DNA from: a virus
Strand: one strand, 5' to 3'
Virus record (IMG/VR): IMGVR_UViG_3300027792_000307
Coordinates: 64,866 to 128,865 of that record
Length of the DNA: 64,000 bases
Each line of letters begins with the position of its first letter. Within the stretch, counting starts at the first letter, position 1. The position numbers and the translations under genes are program-made. The notes beneath the pieces are model-generated. The model made no database searches and was not told the DNA's origin. It was given only the letters and a program-made list of their open reading frames with translations. This document shows, piece by piece, positions 35,335-45,502 of this stretch.

Positions 35335-38115
35335 TCAAACATCCATAAACGAGATTTTTCTATTGGATGTACCAGCCAAATTATAAAATCTTAATCTTCC
35401 AATACCATAGAAACCAAGATTTCCTGAAGCGGGTTGCTCCTCTTCTGGTTCGGATGTATCATATTCATAAGCTCCTATATCATAGGTTCCATTATAAGAA
35501 CGCAAAATATTATCTTTATCATAAGTGGATATATATTTAATATTACCAGAACCTATACCAGGTGCTAGAGGATTAGTTCTATGTAAATCGCTCCCACTTG
35601 CAACATACAATGGGTCTTTGAATATGGATCTTGGACCAAAATATTCGTCATCACCAGCATAATGATTATCGTAACTCCCACTCCAATAAAATCTTAAATT
35701 AGTTGTGCTATTTATCCTATAATATAAATTATCACTAAATTCTATTCTTCCCCCAGACTGTGAATTATCTAAATTTACAACCACAAATGAATCGCTACCA
35801 TTTCCTGCAACCAAAAAAATATTATTCATTATATGATTATCTGTGACATATTGGGGGTCTCCGTTAATTTGTACACACCCATCACTATCTGTAAAAATAC
35901 TATTATTATAAAAACGCATACTCGATAAGTACGCATTGTCTGTAGCTGGTTCGTTTGGTGTAGCAAGGGCTGTAAAATTAGGTGAAGAATGCTCCCATGA
36001 TTTTTGTATTATTATTTCATTATTATATATATCAATATTGTAAGAACCCCCTCCAGCCTCTTCGGAACCAACTGTTATACCAGCACCGCTATTAGATGAT
36101 ATATAATTATTATATATATCCATATTTTTAACTTCAGAATACATACCATCGCAATATATACTAACGTGGTTGTAATTCCAATCAAATTTTGGAGAATGTC
36201 TATTATTAAGGATTATGTTATCGTGGATAGACCCACTTTTAGTTCCACTTTTTACATCTATACCTTCTTTTCCAAAATTATATAAGGTATTGTGATGAAT
36301 TTCTGGCCACCATATATTACTAATGGATATACATTCATTAGGACTAACAGTTTCAGTAGATTTTGTTATACCATCATTAACATTGTAAACTGTATTATTA
36401 CATATCTCCACATATCTTATCCAAGAATTAGGATGTGCACCAGCTCCACCATTAATATGAAATCCAGACCCACTCGAATTAAAAACTTCGCAGTAGCTTA
36501 TTTTTAAATGATGAGTTAAATCATGGCCAAGTCCTTCTCCTACAGCAAGTACATTATAGTCATTACCAGCCCAACCAAGTCTTAAACCACTTATATGTAA
36601 ATAACTATTAGACGAAGTAATTTTAATTATTCCATGATAATTATCATATGGTGCAGTATGGTCAGCTAATGTATTAGAACTTATTAAAACGTCCTCTCCG
36701 TTGTAAGGACATATTAATGACCAATTATTAGAATTACCACTAATTCCTTTTAAATCTAATTGTTCTAAATAAGCTCCAGAACGAATAAATATATCGTCCC
36801 CGCTTGCCCCAGATCTTTTAATCCAATTAACTGCATGTTGAATTTTAGCCCAAGGATATTCTCTTGAACCTCCTGTTCCACTATATTTATAAGTATCTGA
36901 ACCCACTTTAGATACAAAATAATTCTTTCTTGGTAAGAAATAAGCATCCCTTGCGTCTAAAGTCAAATTAATGCTCTTTCCGGTTATTGTAGATAAACTA
37001 AATGTTTCTGCAGCGTCTCCAAGGCTACTTAAATTAGCTATAACATAGAAATTATCGAAAGTTCTAAAATAAACATCGGTAGTACCAGCGACCTCGGAAT
37101 ATTCATTAATTGGATACCCAAGATCCATATCCATAAAAGAGAACCAACATGGATTTGTAGTTGGAGTATCACCCATATATTGCCAAGCAAAGTATGCTTT
37201 ATTAGGGTCAACTAATCCAAATGTGAAGCAAGCATAACAGAATTTAGCTAATTGTAGTTGTTGAGCTGTGGTTCCATCAGTACATCCAGCAAAAACAGCT
37301 ATATAGTCATCATTATTTGCTACATTTCTTACATAACCAATTTGAGTTATGATAGCCGCAGTATTTCTACTTTCAGTACTTAAAGAGTCATCTACTTTAT
37401 GAGCAAAGTGTTCATAAAATACATATCCTGTATAACTAGCTATTTCATCCAAATGTGTTCCATCTACAACATTAGGCATTAATATTTTATTTGAACCATC
37501 TGGGACAACAGAATTTATATGATTTCTAAAAGTATTTGCAAAGTTATATGAGTATGTTTCCCAATTTGCCATACTCTCTTCCCAAGATGATGGAACTACT
37601 GTCCAATAACCATCAAAATAATCTGGATCAACCCAATAATCATCAAAGAATATACCATCAAATGCAGATGTAGATATAAGAGTAGCAGCCATTCTAGGTA
37701 TGATTGCACTACCATCTGTGGTTCCACTATAAGGAGTTTGCCAATTCATACAATACAAATCAGTATACCCACTTTTCTTTACTATTGTTGTGGATGCATT
37801 CTGGTGTAAGAACCAACTATAATGATTTTTGAATAAATCTTGATTCCAAGGAGAATCTGTTGGATCACCTACATTTGAAGATGTAGTAAATATAGAATCG
37901 TAATAGCCGATAGTTTTTATAGTTCTTCCATAAGTTATAGCTTCATCCTTAACTGTTTGGGCGTAACTAGTATAATAGTATTGATTTGTTGCACTATATA
38001 CACCAAAATCAACTAAATCAAAATGTTGTGCTAAATAATTTCTAACATCTGCCTGGTCTATTCTACCACCATAGCAGACACACATCTTTTGTATTCTAGC
38101 ACCAGAATATGTCAT
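35335..38115 (-). CDS. Glycosidase-like plus parallel beta-helix tail protein
   Basis: The start at 38115 lies 2 bases after the upstream stop at 38117; an upstream in-frame start at 38211 would overlap the previous gene by about 95 bases and gives an unlikely N-terminus. The 926-residue product begins MTYSGARIQKMCVCYGG and, over about 1-340, resembles the GHL15 group of putative glycosyl hydrolases, with acidic residues in FDGIFFDDYW near 150. From about 425 (AKIQHAVNWIKR) a right-handed beta-helix runs to about 850. It likely recognises or degrades host polysaccharide. Confidence 0.62.
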   Translation of the reverse strand: MTYSGARIQKMCVCYGGRIDQADVRNYLAQHFDLVDFGVYSATNQYYYTSYAQTVKDEAITYGRTIKTIGYYDSIFTTSSNVGDPTDSPWNQDLFKNHYSWFLHQNASTTIVKKSGYTDLYCMNWQTPYSGTTDGSAIIPRMAATLISTSAFDGIFFDDYWVDPDYFDGYWTVVPSSWEESMANWETYSYNFANTFRNHINSVVPDGSNKILMPNVVDGTHLDEIASYTGYVFYEHFAHKVDDSLSTESRNTAAIITQIGYVRNVANNDDYIAVFAGCTDGTTAQQLQLAKFCYACFTFGLVDPNKAYFAWQYMGDTPTTNPCWFSFMDMDLGYPINEYSEVAGTTDVYFRTFDNFYVIANLSSLGDAAETFSLSTITGKSINLTLDARDAYFLPRKNYFVSKVGSDTYKYSGTGGSREYPWAKIQHAVNWIKRSGASGDDIFIRSGAYLEQLDLKGISGNSNNWSLICPYNGEDVLISSNTLADHTAPYDNYHGIIKITSSNSYLHISGLRLGWAGNDYNVLAVGEGLGHDLTHHLKISYCEVFNSSGSGFHINGGAGAHPNSWIRYVEICNNTVYNVNDGITKSTETVSPNECISISNIWWPEIHHNTLYNFGKEGIDVKSGTKSGSIHDNIILNNRHSPKFDWNYNHVSIYCDGMYSEVKNMDIYNNYISSNSGAGITVGSEEAGGGSYNIDIYNNEIIIQKSWEHSSPNFTALATPNEPATDNAYLSSMRFYNNSIFTDSDGCVQINGDPQYVTDNHIMNNIFLVAGNGSDSFVVVNLDNSQSGGRIEFSDNLYYRINSTTNLRFYWSGSYDNHYAGDDEYFGPRSIFKDPLYVASGSDLHRTNPLAPGIGSGNIKYISTYDKDNILRSYNGTYDIGAYEYDTSEPEEEQPASGNLGFYGIGRLRFYNLAGTSNRKISFMDV

Positions 38116-38116
38116 A

Positions 38117-40429
38117 TTAATTCCATTTCCAACCAGTTGTATTACCTGAAGGTACCCCAACTTGGCTTGCATTTGTAACAGTTGTCCATGCCCAGCCCAA
38201 AGGAGTTCCATATGGAGCCTGGTCTGTATTAAGAGTAGCTAATTTCCATGTCCATCCAGATGGTGAACCGGCCTGTGTATAAAAATAAGTTGTTGTTGGT
38301 TCTTCTTCACTATACGTCTCTTCCAATCCATTTGTACAAAATAAATAATTCTTCCCAATAGACATCGAAGATGTATTTGTATTAAAAGTTCTAGCCCAGC
38401 CGTAACTTCTGGCTTTATTAGAAACTTGTATTTCTAATATACAACCGGACCAATGGTAATTCAAATCAGGTCTTTGTCCAATGAAAATACCTCCACCCAT
38501 TGATAAATTACCGGCTTTAGAATACGTATTTGTATATATCCTAGTTCCTTCAGAATATAAATAGAAATATGCATCTGCACCACTTATATATGTTTGTGTA
38601 TATGTTGATGTCTTTTTTATATTAGTTGATGGCCAGTAGTAATCTGATATGGCTCCTCCAGCATAATAAACTTTGTTTGTGCTAACATAATAACGAGAAA
38701 CATTTGGTAAGGAAGTTCCTTTACCATCCTTTCTCATACCGAGTCCCTTAATTTTATTATTTGTAGGTCTACTATGAAAAGAATAGGCCATTGCATAATT
38801 TGTAGACCTCATTCCACCGCCACTTACTATAATAGAAACAGACGCTTGGCTACTTATTGTAGATAATCCATTTATAGAGTTAGAACTAATATATCCGGAT
38901 CCATTATTTATCCATTCCTGCCCACTCCCAAGAAAAGCTTTAACCATTTTAAGGCTAACATCTGTGGAACCAGATTTATATAAAGGAGTTAGCCATTTTG
39001 TAGAGTCTTTTAGAGTATAGTCATTATCCGTATCATGCATATGACAAACTAAAGAATATGTATTGTCCCAAGTTGAAGATGGTTTGTAACCAACATCTTG
39101 GGTATGGTCTGAATCTGCTCCATAATACATATTAAAAATGGTGTCTGTAGTATCCGTTAAAATTGGTATCTGGACCCAAACATTTCCAGTATAATTACTA
39201 AAAGTTAATAAATCATGATGTAATCTATTTTCGTTCCCGCTATCTACGAATATTATATCTTTACCTGTAGATAGAGAGTTTCTTCCAATCCCGCTAATCT
39301 TATATAGAATAGGAAAATTTACTAAATTACTACCGCTAACCCTTTCCTTATGTATAGTTATCTTCTTTCTGTAAGTCCAATCTAAATCGTACCAATTTTC
39401 TGGTTCCTCCTCTTCAATTTCTTCTGTAACTCCCAAAGTAATATATGTTTGAGGCGAATTCATACTACTATAAGTAGTTTTAATCCACCCATTAGACCTT
39501 ATCTTATTAGATATTCTTACTTCATCTATAGAACCACTAAACCAAAAGTTAGAACCTCTGGAACCTATCAATAATCTACTGCTTGGGGCATCAAAAGACC
39601 AAGAATCAGTAGTTCTATATGTATCTTGAGTTCCATCTACAAATATAGCTTCTGGATGTGTTCTACCAGCTATATAGTGCCAATTATTATCATCTAATTC
39701 ATAATTATTAAAAAACGCTGTACTGTGATTAGCTAAAGAGCTTGTCATAGCAACATAAACCGGTTGACTAGCCGCTTGAGATAATGTTAATCCCCAATCA
39801 AAGTTAGCTCCATTATACCAGACTAATCTCTGATTCCAAGCTTCCGCACCTTTATTATAGTCTGTTTTCATAGTAACTTCGACAGTTATATCTACAAAAT
39901 TAAATTTCGTTGATGGATCGAGGACTGAAATAATCTGATGTAAATCTGAATCGAAAGATATTGATTTATTTATTTTACCTTGGCTTCTATAATCTAATGC
40001 AACGCTACCAGTACCTGTAAAACCATTATATGTAGAATCTAAAACATCAACCCCAACATCTGACATATGGAATACTGCCTGATAGCTCGGTTCCCAAACC
40101 CCTGAAGCTTTAAAACTAATATCTTGGCTATTATCTGTTTTAGTCCCATAATATAAATAAAAAGTAGCTGTTGTATAGTTAGATAGTGTTGGTGCCTTAA
40201 CCCAAAAACATCCTGACCCACCTAAATAACCATCTCTTTCACAATTTACTCTAGTTGAACCATCACTTGTAGTAAATATAAAATCTTTGCCTCCAGAATG
40301 AGCATTAGATGAAATATGAGTGTTTCCAGTTAATTTAAATAGAAATGGGAAATTTGTATGATTCCCACTAATCATATGGCCATCTATGGTAATTTGTTTT
40401 CTATAAGGCCAGTCGGAATACCATGTCAT
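38117..40429 (-). CDS. Tail adhesin with two DUF2341 domains and LamG-like domain
   Basis: The 770-residue protein has one DUF2341 at the start (DWPYRKQITIDG, then NFPFLFKLTG, near 5-110), a LamG-like lectin domain (VDITVEVTMKTD, then LLIGSRGSNFWFSGSIDEVRISN near 170-320), a second DUF2341 near 345-470 (DWTYRKKITIHKE, NFPILYKISG) and a C-terminal LamG-like part. The last 50 residues carry three GxPxGW-type repeats (GSPSGWTW, GTPLGWAW, TTGWKW). Likely a receptor-binding fibre. Abuts the giant-fibre stop. Confidence 0.72.
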   Translation of the reverse strand: MTWYSDWPYRKQITIDGHMISGNHTNFPFLFKLTGNTHISSNAHSGGKDFIFTTSDGSTRVNCERDGYLGGSGCFWVKAPTLSNYTTATFYLYYGTKTDNSQDISFKASGVWEPSYQAVFHMSDVGVDVLDSTYNGFTGTGSVALDYRSQGKINKSISFDSDLHQIISVLDPSTKFNFVDITVEVTMKTDYNKGAEAWNQRLVWYNGANFDWGLTLSQAASQPVYVAMTSSLANHSTAFFNNYELDDNNWHYIAGRTHPEAIFVDGTQDTYRTTDSWSFDAPSSRLLIGSRGSNFWFSGSIDEVRISNKIRSNGWIKTTYSSMNSPQTYITLGVTEEIEEEEPENWYDLDWTYRKKITIHKERVSGSNLVNFPILYKISGIGRNSLSTGKDIIFVDSGNENRLHHDLLTFSNYTGNVWVQIPILTDTTDTIFNMYYGADSDHTQDVGYKPSSTWDNTYSLVCHMHDTDNDYTLKDSTKWLTPLYKSGSTDVSLKMVKAFLGSGQEWINNGSGYISSNSINGLSTISSQASVSIIVSGGGMRSTNYAMAYSFHSRPTNNKIKGLGMRKDGKGTSLPNVSRYYVSTNKVYYAGGAISDYYWPSTNIKKTSTYTQTYISGADAYFYLYSEGTRIYTNTYSKAGNLSMGGGIFIGQRPDLNYHWSGCILEIQVSNKARSYGWARTFNTNTSSMSIGKNYLFCTNGLEETYSEEEPTTTYFYTQAGSPSGWTWKLATLNTDQAPYGTPLGWAWTTVTNASQVGVPSGNTTGWKWN

Positions 40430-43400
40430 CTAACTCGAAATTCCTATTTGAATCCATTCGTAATTATTATCATCGTTATGAACACATACCCATATCCAAG
40501 ATTTTTTACCAGTTCCACCAGAAGTCAATATCATCCTACCTTCATAACTAGCACTTGCTGCAGGTTTATTTGTTCTATATATAGGCATTTTCCATTGACC
40601 TGATATAGCTTGAGATGATAAATATGTAAGAGATTTAATACCATGTGTATTTCCATCTAAATCTCCACCTAATTGAGGTGTTATATCTTCCACAATATTA
40701 GATATTCCTGTGCCACCACCTACTGTTGGACCTTTCCAAGTATGACACGATATAGTATATCCATAAAGTCTATTTGTAGAAATGGATTGAGATGATAAAT
40801 ATCCTAGCACATCCACTTCATTTTTTGATCTCATAAGTCTCATAGCATTATAAGCAGTACCAGCTCCATTATTCCTAACTATATAAAAATTTCTATTAGC
40901 CGGAGTCGAAGCTGTACCAGAATTTATAAAAGTATACCCATAATTTGGAGATTCCGTAAAAATTAATTTTGCATCACTAAATGGGGTTTGATCGGTTGTA
41001 CTATCTCCTCTTAATGTAATAATTTGAGAAGATATAAATTTTAAACTAGATATACCATAACTTTCATTATCCCCTCCAATATTTCCAACCATCTTTCCAG
41101 AAAGTGACCCGCCACCAATCAAAGGATTTGTTAATAAATTACTAGAAATCGTATCTATATAGTGTTTATTTGCAGCTGCGGATGGATATACTGGATCCCT
41201 AAGACCAGATATAGTATTTGCATTAAGTGTAAAATCATCTGTAATAATAGCTCCACCGGAAATTTTCTGCGAGGAAATATGATCTAAATTAAGTATACCA
41301 TAGTCACTCCAATCTTTACTTATATTTATAGTTAAATCACTTAAATTTGAAACACCTCCACCTCCACCAGCTGGAGGACCTTTCCAAGTATGGCAAGAGA
41401 TGGTATATCCATAGAGAGAATTTGTAGATATTCTATTAGACGATAGATAACCAGGTGAACCGGTAGGTCCCTTAATTACTACTTTTTGACCAGAATATGA
41501 TTGGGAACTAATATTTTTTCTTACATAAGCATTTCCTTCATCAATCCACAACCCCCAATTTTTAGATGTACCTTCTGCAGCATAACCATAAATAGCTATA
41601 TTTTCTGAATTATTACCTACTGCAGTCCCATTAAAACCATATAATTTTCCACCATCAATATTATCTTTATCGGCATACATTACTAAAGCTTGTCTATAAC
41701 CAAGAGAATCATCTGGAGTTAATATAACATTAACTAAACCGCAATATCTCCCCCATTTTGTTCTTCTACCGAAGGTTGCTCCAGACATAACATATAGAGC
41801 TGAAGAAGGTCTATTAAAACCAATTACTACTTTATTAGACCTTATATTACCACCAGATATAGCTTGTGAAGAAATATGATCTAGATTACGTATTCCATAA
41901 TCTCCCCAATCTTTGTTTATGTTTATGGTTAAATCTGATAAGTTAGATACTCCACCTCCACCAGCGGGTGGGCCCTTCCATGTGTGACACGAAATAGTAT
42001 ATCCATATAGAGAATTCGTTGATATACGATTTGAAGATAAATAACCTGGAATTGCTGCTGTTCCATTTAAAACTACCTTATGAGTAGCGTCATTATAAGT
42101 GAAATATTGGTCTCCTCCAAAGGCTGATCCACCATCATTCCATTGAATATTTGTATCGCTTCCTTCTGGGGTAGTTCCTCCAATTGTAGCTGTAATAGAA
42201 CCACAATAAATTTTATTACAAGAAATATCGGCTCCATGGAATATCTTCATAGCTGGAGTATAAGGAGGACTTTTATAAGAAGCTTTACTTTCTACTAAAT
42301 TATCATATCCAGAATCAGAAATATATGTATTTCTTATATTAGTTAAAATATAATTAGACCTAGAAGCTCTACCATAAGTTCCTAATTCCCCTACCATTTC
42401 TATTAAAGTGGGTATAGTGGCACTCGTATCCCAAATAAAACAATTTATATAATTTTCTCTTGTATTAGGACCAAGATATATAAGTCTTTTAGTATAAGTT
42501 TTAGCTATAGAGGAATTAATTTGGAATGTTACATTATTAAATAAGTTTCCTTCCACATTATTATAAGTACCATCTACCTCAGCACTACCAGAAAGCCATA
42601 AAGAATAATTACATGTATTAAAATATAACGCATTCCCATAAACTGCATTTACAGCTCCATCTGCACCTGCATGCATACAAAGACCGAAGGTGAGTTCTTT
42701 AAAGTAAAGATTTTCTAAACACAATCCTAAAACCTCTTCAGAATCAGTAAATGTTTCAGCCAATATAGCAGTCCCACTGTGCCATTCCTTTGCATCATAT
42801 TCTAATTTAGTATCGGCTCTACCTTGGAATGCTATATCACGAATAGTTGGTGGAGCACTATACATATGTATAGATGTGCTACATCCAGGAACCCATATTA
42901 ATGCTTTATCTATACCTGTAGTTACAGAATTTTTATAACTCATCCTACCATTATAGATATTAAATCCACCAAATGTTTTAATGGCATGGAAATTACCTAT
43001 TGGATAGATAGTATGACCACCTAAATCGAATTTTGTAAACCAAGCTCCAGAAACTGTTTTATCTAATAAGACATCTGTAGCTAAATATACTAAACCACTT
43101 CCTCTTATTGGATCTTGAGAAACAACCGGAACCTGACCACATAATGAAAATGTATAATTTAGCACATCTGCTGGACTTGTACTAGTCTTAACTATAACAC
43201 AATCTCTTCCTCTTCTAGAAAAATAATTATTTCCGTCCTTTCCAATAATATAACTCGCTGGCATACAGAGGTTTTTATAAGAACCTCCAGAGATTTTCTG
43301 GGAAGATACAAACTTCACTCCAGAGATACCATAAGTATAATTACTACCAATATTCCCTCCAAAAGGTCCAGATAAAGTTCCAGCAGGTCCAGCTGGTCCA

Positions 43401-45115
43401 GCTGCACCACCAGGTCCCCTAAATATATTACATGAAATTATATATCCATGTATCATATTTGATGAGATACGATTTGAAGATAGATACCCAGGTACAGAGG
43501 GTGTTCCTACGACATTTATTCTTTTACTTTTTACGGTACCCCCAGAGATGGATTGAGAGGAAACAAAAGTCCAAGTTCCGGAACTAGCTTTAAATCTGCT
43601 CCTTACATTTGAAGATTGGGCATACCAACTTTTGTTAGAACTCCACAACCAGAGCTTATGTAAACTGCCAGATGTTTTTATATTTACATTTGATGAACCT
43701 GGATAATTATCATTCAATAAAGCAGTTAAATCAGCTTCAGAATCGTAGAATTTTGCTATACCAACAGAACTTGCTATATAAATAGTATGGTCAAATCTGT
43801 CAAGTACTTTATTAGCTGATAAATAGGAAGAATGAAGTTTTATCCCAGAATTATAATAATAATGTAAATTGCTACTAAATCCTACATATTGTAGATTCTG
43901 TGTTTTATTTAATGAGGATACAGAGTAAAACTGATATGCACCAGACCATAAACCCAATGTGCTGTGTGTATGATTGTTAAGAGCAAAGACACCAGTACTG
44001 GCAGATTTATATGCCGAAGTATACTCATTACCTGAACGTAGTAACGAAGATAATTGAGATCCAGATGCATTTAGCCACCCTTTAGACCAAATAGCTGCTG
44101 ATGATACATTAACTAGAGAAAGCCAAGTAATTTCTGAAGCTCCTTCAAGAGCTTCAATTCTAGCATCGATACTCCCAGATAAAGCATTTATCCAGATTTT
44201 ATTATAAATATTTGAACTTGCAGGAAAGCGAAAGCGAATATTTGAACTGTTGGCGTACCAATTTTTATTGGAACTCCATAACCACAGTTTATGTAAACTA
44301 CCAGATGTTTTGATGTTAACATTAGAGGATCCCGGAAATCTAAATCTTATATTACCACTATTAGCGTAGAGATTTTTTGCATTAGAAGAATATCCAAAAA
44401 TTGAATCCAATCTATTATCTAAATTTGAAGAAATAGAATTTAATAATGTACGGTTTATATTGCTACTTCCAGCGAAGTCATCCCTTATAGATTCTAAAGT
44501 AAAATGAATGGTAGCATCATTCTCGTGATTAGATAACTTCACACCAGATTCAACAAACCAATTATTAGCATCTATAGCGGCCGAAGAAACGGTTGCAAGC
44601 GATAACCAAGTTATTTCAGAAGCTCCCTCTAATGCTTCTATTCTTGTATCTAAATTTCCTGATATTATATCAACGTATCGCTTATTTGCTGCACCTGAAT
44701 TAAAAGTTGGTTGCCTTAATCCGGATATTGTATCCCCAATAGCTGTAAAATCTCCTACTAATATAGTTCCTCCGGAAATCTTTTGACTTGATACCCAAGC
44801 CCATGTGGCTGCACTAGCTTTAAAATCCCCAGAATTCGCTGTTCCAGTTCCTCCACCAGATTTTAATGCCTTCCATTTATTTATTGAAGAATCCCAAGTT
44901 AAACTTGAATTATTCCAATAATTAGAATTCCAGGAATTAATATCTCTAGAAGAATGCATGGAAAGTAATTGGCCAGAAATATATTGTGCTGAAATACCGT
45001 AGGGCATAATTAAAGACCTATATTCAGGCCCCTTATGCATAATGGAACTAACCATGGCATTCCATTCAGAATAGTCTATTACCGTTCCGCTAGCTTGACT
45101 AGCATACCACGTCAT
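40430..45115 (-). CDS. Giant modular tail fibre with beta-helix and collagen-like segment
   Basis: The 1,561-residue protein has an N-terminal MTWYASQASGTVIDYSEWN, many Ser/Asn-rich segments (SSNIRFRFP, SGSLHKLWLWSSNK repeats), several SGLRxPxxxSGAANKRYVD modules, a short collagen-like GPGGAAGPAGPAG near 567-579, a right-handed beta-helix at about 630-940 resembling phage depolymerase tails, then four repeats of the GYLSSxxIS...SC module. The C-terminus is shared with the mini-fibre at 34810. Probable trimeric host-recognition fibre. Confidence 0.78.
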   Translation of the reverse strand: MTWYASQASGTVIDYSEWNAMVSSIMHKGPEYRSLIMPYGISAQYISGQLLSMHSSRDINSWNSNYWNNSSLTWDSSINKWKALKSGGGTGTANSGDFKASAATWAWVSSQKISGGTILVGDFTAIGDTISGLRQPTFNSGAANKRYVDIISGNLDTRIEALEGASEITWLSLATVSSAAIDANNWFVESGVKLSNHENDATIHFTLESIRDDFAGSSNINRTLLNSISSNLDNRLDSIFGYSSNAKNLYANSGNIRFRFPGSSNVNIKTSGSLHKLWLWSSNKNWYANSSNIRFRFPASSNIYNKIWINALSGSIDARIEALEGASEITWLSLVNVSSAAIWSKGWLNASGSQLSSLLRSGNEYTSAYKSASTGVFALNNHTHSTLGLWSGAYQFYSVSSLNKTQNLQYVGFSSNLHYYYNSGIKLHSSYLSANKVLDRFDHTIYIASSVGIAKFYDSEADLTALLNDNYPGSSNVNIKTSGSLHKLWLWSSNKSWYAQSSNVRSRFKASSGTWTFVSSQSISGGTVKSKRINVVGTPSVPGYLSSNRISSNMIHGYIISCNIFRGPGGAAGPAGPAGTLSGPFGGNIGSNYTYGISGVKFVSSQKISGGSYKNLCMPASYIIGKDGNNYFSRRGRDCVIVKTSTSPADVLNYTFSLCGQVPVVSQDPIRGSGLVYLATDVLLDKTVSGAWFTKFDLGGHTIYPIGNFHAIKTFGGFNIYNGRMSYKNSVTTGIDKALIWVPGCSTSIHMYSAPPTIRDIAFQGRADTKLEYDAKEWHSGTAILAETFTDSEEVLGLCLENLYFKELTFGLCMHAGADGAVNAVYGNALYFNTCNYSLWLSGSAEVDGTYNNVEGNLFNNVTFQINSSIAKTYTKRLIYLGPNTRENYINCFIWDTSATIPTLIEMVGELGTYGRASRSNYILTNIRNTYISDSGYDNLVESKASYKSPPYTPAMKIFHGADISCNKIYCGSITATIGGTTPEGSDTNIQWNDGGSAFGGDQYFTYNDATHKVVLNGTAAIPGYLSSNRISTNSLYGYTISCHTWKGPPAGGGGVSNLSDLTININKDWGDYGIRNLDHISSQAISGGNIRSNKVVIGFNRPSSALYVMSGATFGRRTKWGRYCGLVNVILTPDDSLGYRQALVMYADKDNIDGGKLYGFNGTAVGNNSENIAIYGYAAEGTSKNWGLWIDEGNAYVRKNISSQSYSGQKVVIKGPTGSPGYLSSNRISTNSLYGYTISCHTWKGPPAGGGGGVSNLSDLTINISKDWSDYGILNLDHISSQKISGGAIITDDFTLNANTISGLRDPVYPSAAANKHYIDTISSNLLTNPLIGGGSLSGKMVGNIGGDNESYGISSLKFISSQIITLRGDSTTDQTPFSDAKLIFTESPNYGYTFINSGTASTPANRNFYIVRNNGAGTAYNAMRLMRSKNEVDVLGYLSSQSISTNRLYGYTISCHTWKGPTVGGGTGISNIVEDITPQLGGDLDGNTHGIKSLTYLSSQAISGQWKMPIYRTNKPAASASYEGRMILTSGGTGKKSWIWVCVHNDDNNYEWIQIGISS
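40729..40805 (-). repeat. Fibre repeat unit, copy 4
   Basis: Codes for GYLSSQSISTNRLYGYTISC followed by HTWKGP in the giant fibre. It is one of four related units spread through the gene, differing by silent and conservative changes, so they are old protein repeats rather than fresh DNA duplications. Here it is followed by a Gly-rich hinge. Confidence 0.7.
41378..41456 (-). repeat. Fibre repeat unit, copy 3
   Basis: Codes for GYLSSNRISTNSLYGYTISC followed by HTWKGPPAGGGG. It is nearly identical in protein sequence to copy 2, but its DNA differs at many third positions. The module ends in a glycine-rich hinge and is followed by SNLSDLTINI. Confidence 0.7.
41968..42046 (-). repeat. Fibre repeat unit, copy 2
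   Basis: Codes for GYLSSNRISTNSLYGYTISC followed by HTWKGPPAGGGG in the giant fibre, and is followed by SNLSDLTINI as in copy 3. The two units share one protein sequence for about 45 residues, so the region is a tandem-like duplication that has since diverged in its DNA. Confidence 0.7.
43408..43494 (-). repeat. Fibre repeat unit, copy 1
   Basis: Codes for GYLSSNRISSNMIHGYIISC followed by NIFRGPGGAAGPAGP. It is the most diverged of the four units, and its hinge is the collagen-like segment instead of a glycine run. Confidence 0.65.
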
Positions 45116-45127
45116 TTTATTTTACTC

Positions 45128-45502
45128 CTATAAACTATTAGAAGATGTATAACCTTCAATCTTTACATTAATCCAACCAGAAGGACCATTAACAGGTTGA
45201 GAAGTTATTGATTTTGGGAATATTAATGCCTGCCGTCTCATTTTATATAATTTAGTCCCAGCCACAGGAGATAATCTTAAGGTATTCTTTCCCTGCCAAC
45301 TAGAATCAACAAACTTTGGCCTACCTAATATCTTATAGAGTTCTCTTGTAGCTCCTGGTCTAATATTGTCATTTAAATCATTAAATGGCTTCTTTTTAAG
45401 CCACGTTTCAATTGTAACATTGTAATCCTGAACATCCCACCTAGAACACATACCAGAAACATAGCAATTTCCGGAGAAAAATATATATATATCGTGTTTC
45501 AT
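45128..45502 (-). CDS. Tail-associated protein, small paralogue family member 2
   Basis: The 124-residue protein begins MKHDIYIFFSGNCYVSG and shares SRWDVQDYNVTIETWL, RPGATRELYKILGRP, SSWQGKNTLRLSP and a C-terminal KIEGYTSSNSL with the gene at 33002, and less strongly with the next upstream gene. It follows the first paralogue with an ATGA overlap. Probably a baseplate or fibre-attachment protein; no known family recognised. Confidence 0.6.
   Translation of the reverse strand: MKHDIYIFFSGNCYVSGMCSRWDVQDYNVTIETWLKKKPFNDLNDNIRPGATRELYKILGRPKFVDSSWQGKNTLRLSPVAGTKLYKMRRQALIFPKSITSQPVNGPSGWINVKIEGYTSSNSL

Noticed and set aside
38116-38211. N-terminal extension of the beta-helix gene
   Set aside because: Would overlap the upstream gene by about 95 bases; the ATG at 38115, 2 bases after the upstream stop, fits better.
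40430-45115. Diversity-generating retroelement target or phase-variable recombination repeats
   Set aside because: No reverse transcriptase or template repeat found, and the four units differ at many third positions, so they are not recent copies.
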